Assembly: GCF_000143415.4 (NCBI RefSeq)
Contig: NW_003314261.1
Span: 62,001-126,000 of the forward strand
Length of the DNA: 64,000 nucleotides
Direction of reading: 5' to 3'
DNA from: Selaginella moellendorffii
Taxonomy: Eukaryota > Streptophyta > Lycopodiopsida > Selaginellales > Selaginellaceae
Shown here: positions 63,546 to 64,000 of the stretch, piece by piece
Position numbering within the stretch: the stretch's first letter is position 1
How the letters are laid out: each line of letters opens with the position of its first letter
The notes under the pieces: generated by a model
What the model was told of the DNA's origin: nothing
Seen by the model: only the letters and a program-made list of their open reading frames with translations
The model's database searches: none
Program-made: the position numbers and the translations under genes

Positions 63546-64000
63546 GGAAACTTGTTGAGCTGGATTTATCTGGTAATTACTTCACTGGCAAAATGTTAAC
63601 AACTGCACTTCCCGTGAATATGACCTCAATTGACTTGATTTTTAACAGGTTCAAGGGTTCACTGCCACATTCCTTTTGCAACGAGAGACCTGTAACCTGG
63701 ACTCACATAAGTTTGGTAAGAGTCTATACATTTTTGATCTTTCATTCAACAACTTTCATGGTCAACTCGCCATCAACTGCAGTGATCAAAACTTAAAGAT
63801 TGCAAAGAACAGACTGGTGGGGGAAATTTGAGAGCCTTTTTAGTGCAGCTGATACTGTAGAACTGTCTGAGAACATTTCACAGGCAGCATACCACAGCAT
63901 GCTGGAATCAATAGTCGTGTTGTCAACTTCAGCTACAACAACATGACTGGAGCTATCCCAGACACAGTCTGCAAATGGAGTAGTACAGTGATCATATCCT
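63546..64000 (+). pseudogene. Leucine-rich-repeat receptor-like fragment, runs off the window
   Basis: KLVELDLSGNYFTGKM, MTSIDLIFNRFKGSLPHSFCNE, SLYIFDLSFNNFHGQLAINCSDQNLKIAKNRLVGE, and then VVNFSYNNMTGAIPDTVC are successive plant-type extracellular LRRs (LxxLxLxxNxxxGxxP). Frame changes are needed near 63710 and 63830, and a TGA interrupts the third to fourth repeat. Plant LRR receptor-like proteins sense extracellular ligands at the plasma membrane; this copy looks decayed. The kinase part, if any, would lie beyond 64000. Confidence 0.7.

Overview
The window looks like nuclear DNA of a vascular plant, most probably a lycophyte of the Selaginella moellendorffii type (inference). Visible reasons are plant-type TTTAGGG interstitial repeats, very short GT-AG introns (about 38-54 nt), Ty1/copia and Ty3/gypsy (chromovirus and Tat-like) LTR retrotransposons, and fragments of plant families (MiAMP1-like peptide, Di19, UGT, BAHD, LRR). 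No rRNA, tRNA, CRISPR or bacterial operon structure was recognised.

Layout. 1-3.2 kb: repeats, including a roughly 0.9-kb tandem duplication. 3.4-7.3 kb: an unrecognised multi-exon gene with a ParB-like motif, broken by a 506-bp inversion, an in-frame stop and a frameshift; several of its short introns consist largely of a GGCATG..CATGCC palindrome. 8.1-9.4 kb: gypsy-type LTR. 9.7-10.5 kb: Di19-like zinc-finger gene. 10.8-11.8 kb (minus): class-3 lipase-like gene with the catalytic Ser replaced by Leu. 11.77-12.99 kb: solo LTR with a perfect 5-bp target duplication. 13.2-16.4 kb (minus): intact six-exon Crinkler-type (coiled coil, P-loop NTPase, REase-like) gene of about 846 codons, whose last intron looks born by a 53-bp tandem duplication. 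16.7-17.06 kb: gene fragment cut by a retroelement.

17.06-35.1 kb is one nested retrotransposon stack: copia A is interrupted by copia B (target duplication CAAAC/CAAAG); copia B by a chromovirus; the chromovirus by a solo LTR in its 5' LTR (target duplication CTAAC) and by an 8.8-kb Tat-like element that carries an extra RNase H upstream of its reverse transcriptase. 35.1-37.8 kb: rearranged copia C. 37.8-38.2 kb: relic of the Crinkler-type gene. 40.0-40.7 kb (minus): Fic-domain fragment whose intron carries a 288-bp MITE. 42.3-44.3 kb: fold-back repeat and a second NTPase (GVSGCGKT), degraded. 44.6-44.9 kb: UGT fragment. 45-52.1 kb: gypsy remnants hosting a young copia D (133-bp LTRs, ATTTT target duplication). 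52.1-56 kb: copia E. 56.6-56.9 kb (minus): intact MiAMP1-like secreted peptide gene. 57.3-61.7 kb: near-complete copia A copy. 61.9-62.6 kb: broken reading frame split by a second MITE copy. 62.8-64 kb: BAHD-like and LRR receptor-like fragments.

Overall this is a retrotransposon-dominated, gene-poor stretch. Only the Crinkler-type gene and the MiAMP1-like gene read cleanly from start to stop; most other host genes are partial or interrupted. The most unusual signals are three independent cases of very short intron-like sequences with visible origins, the micro-inversion inside a gene, and effector-like domains (Crinkler-type NTPase, Fic) in a plant context.
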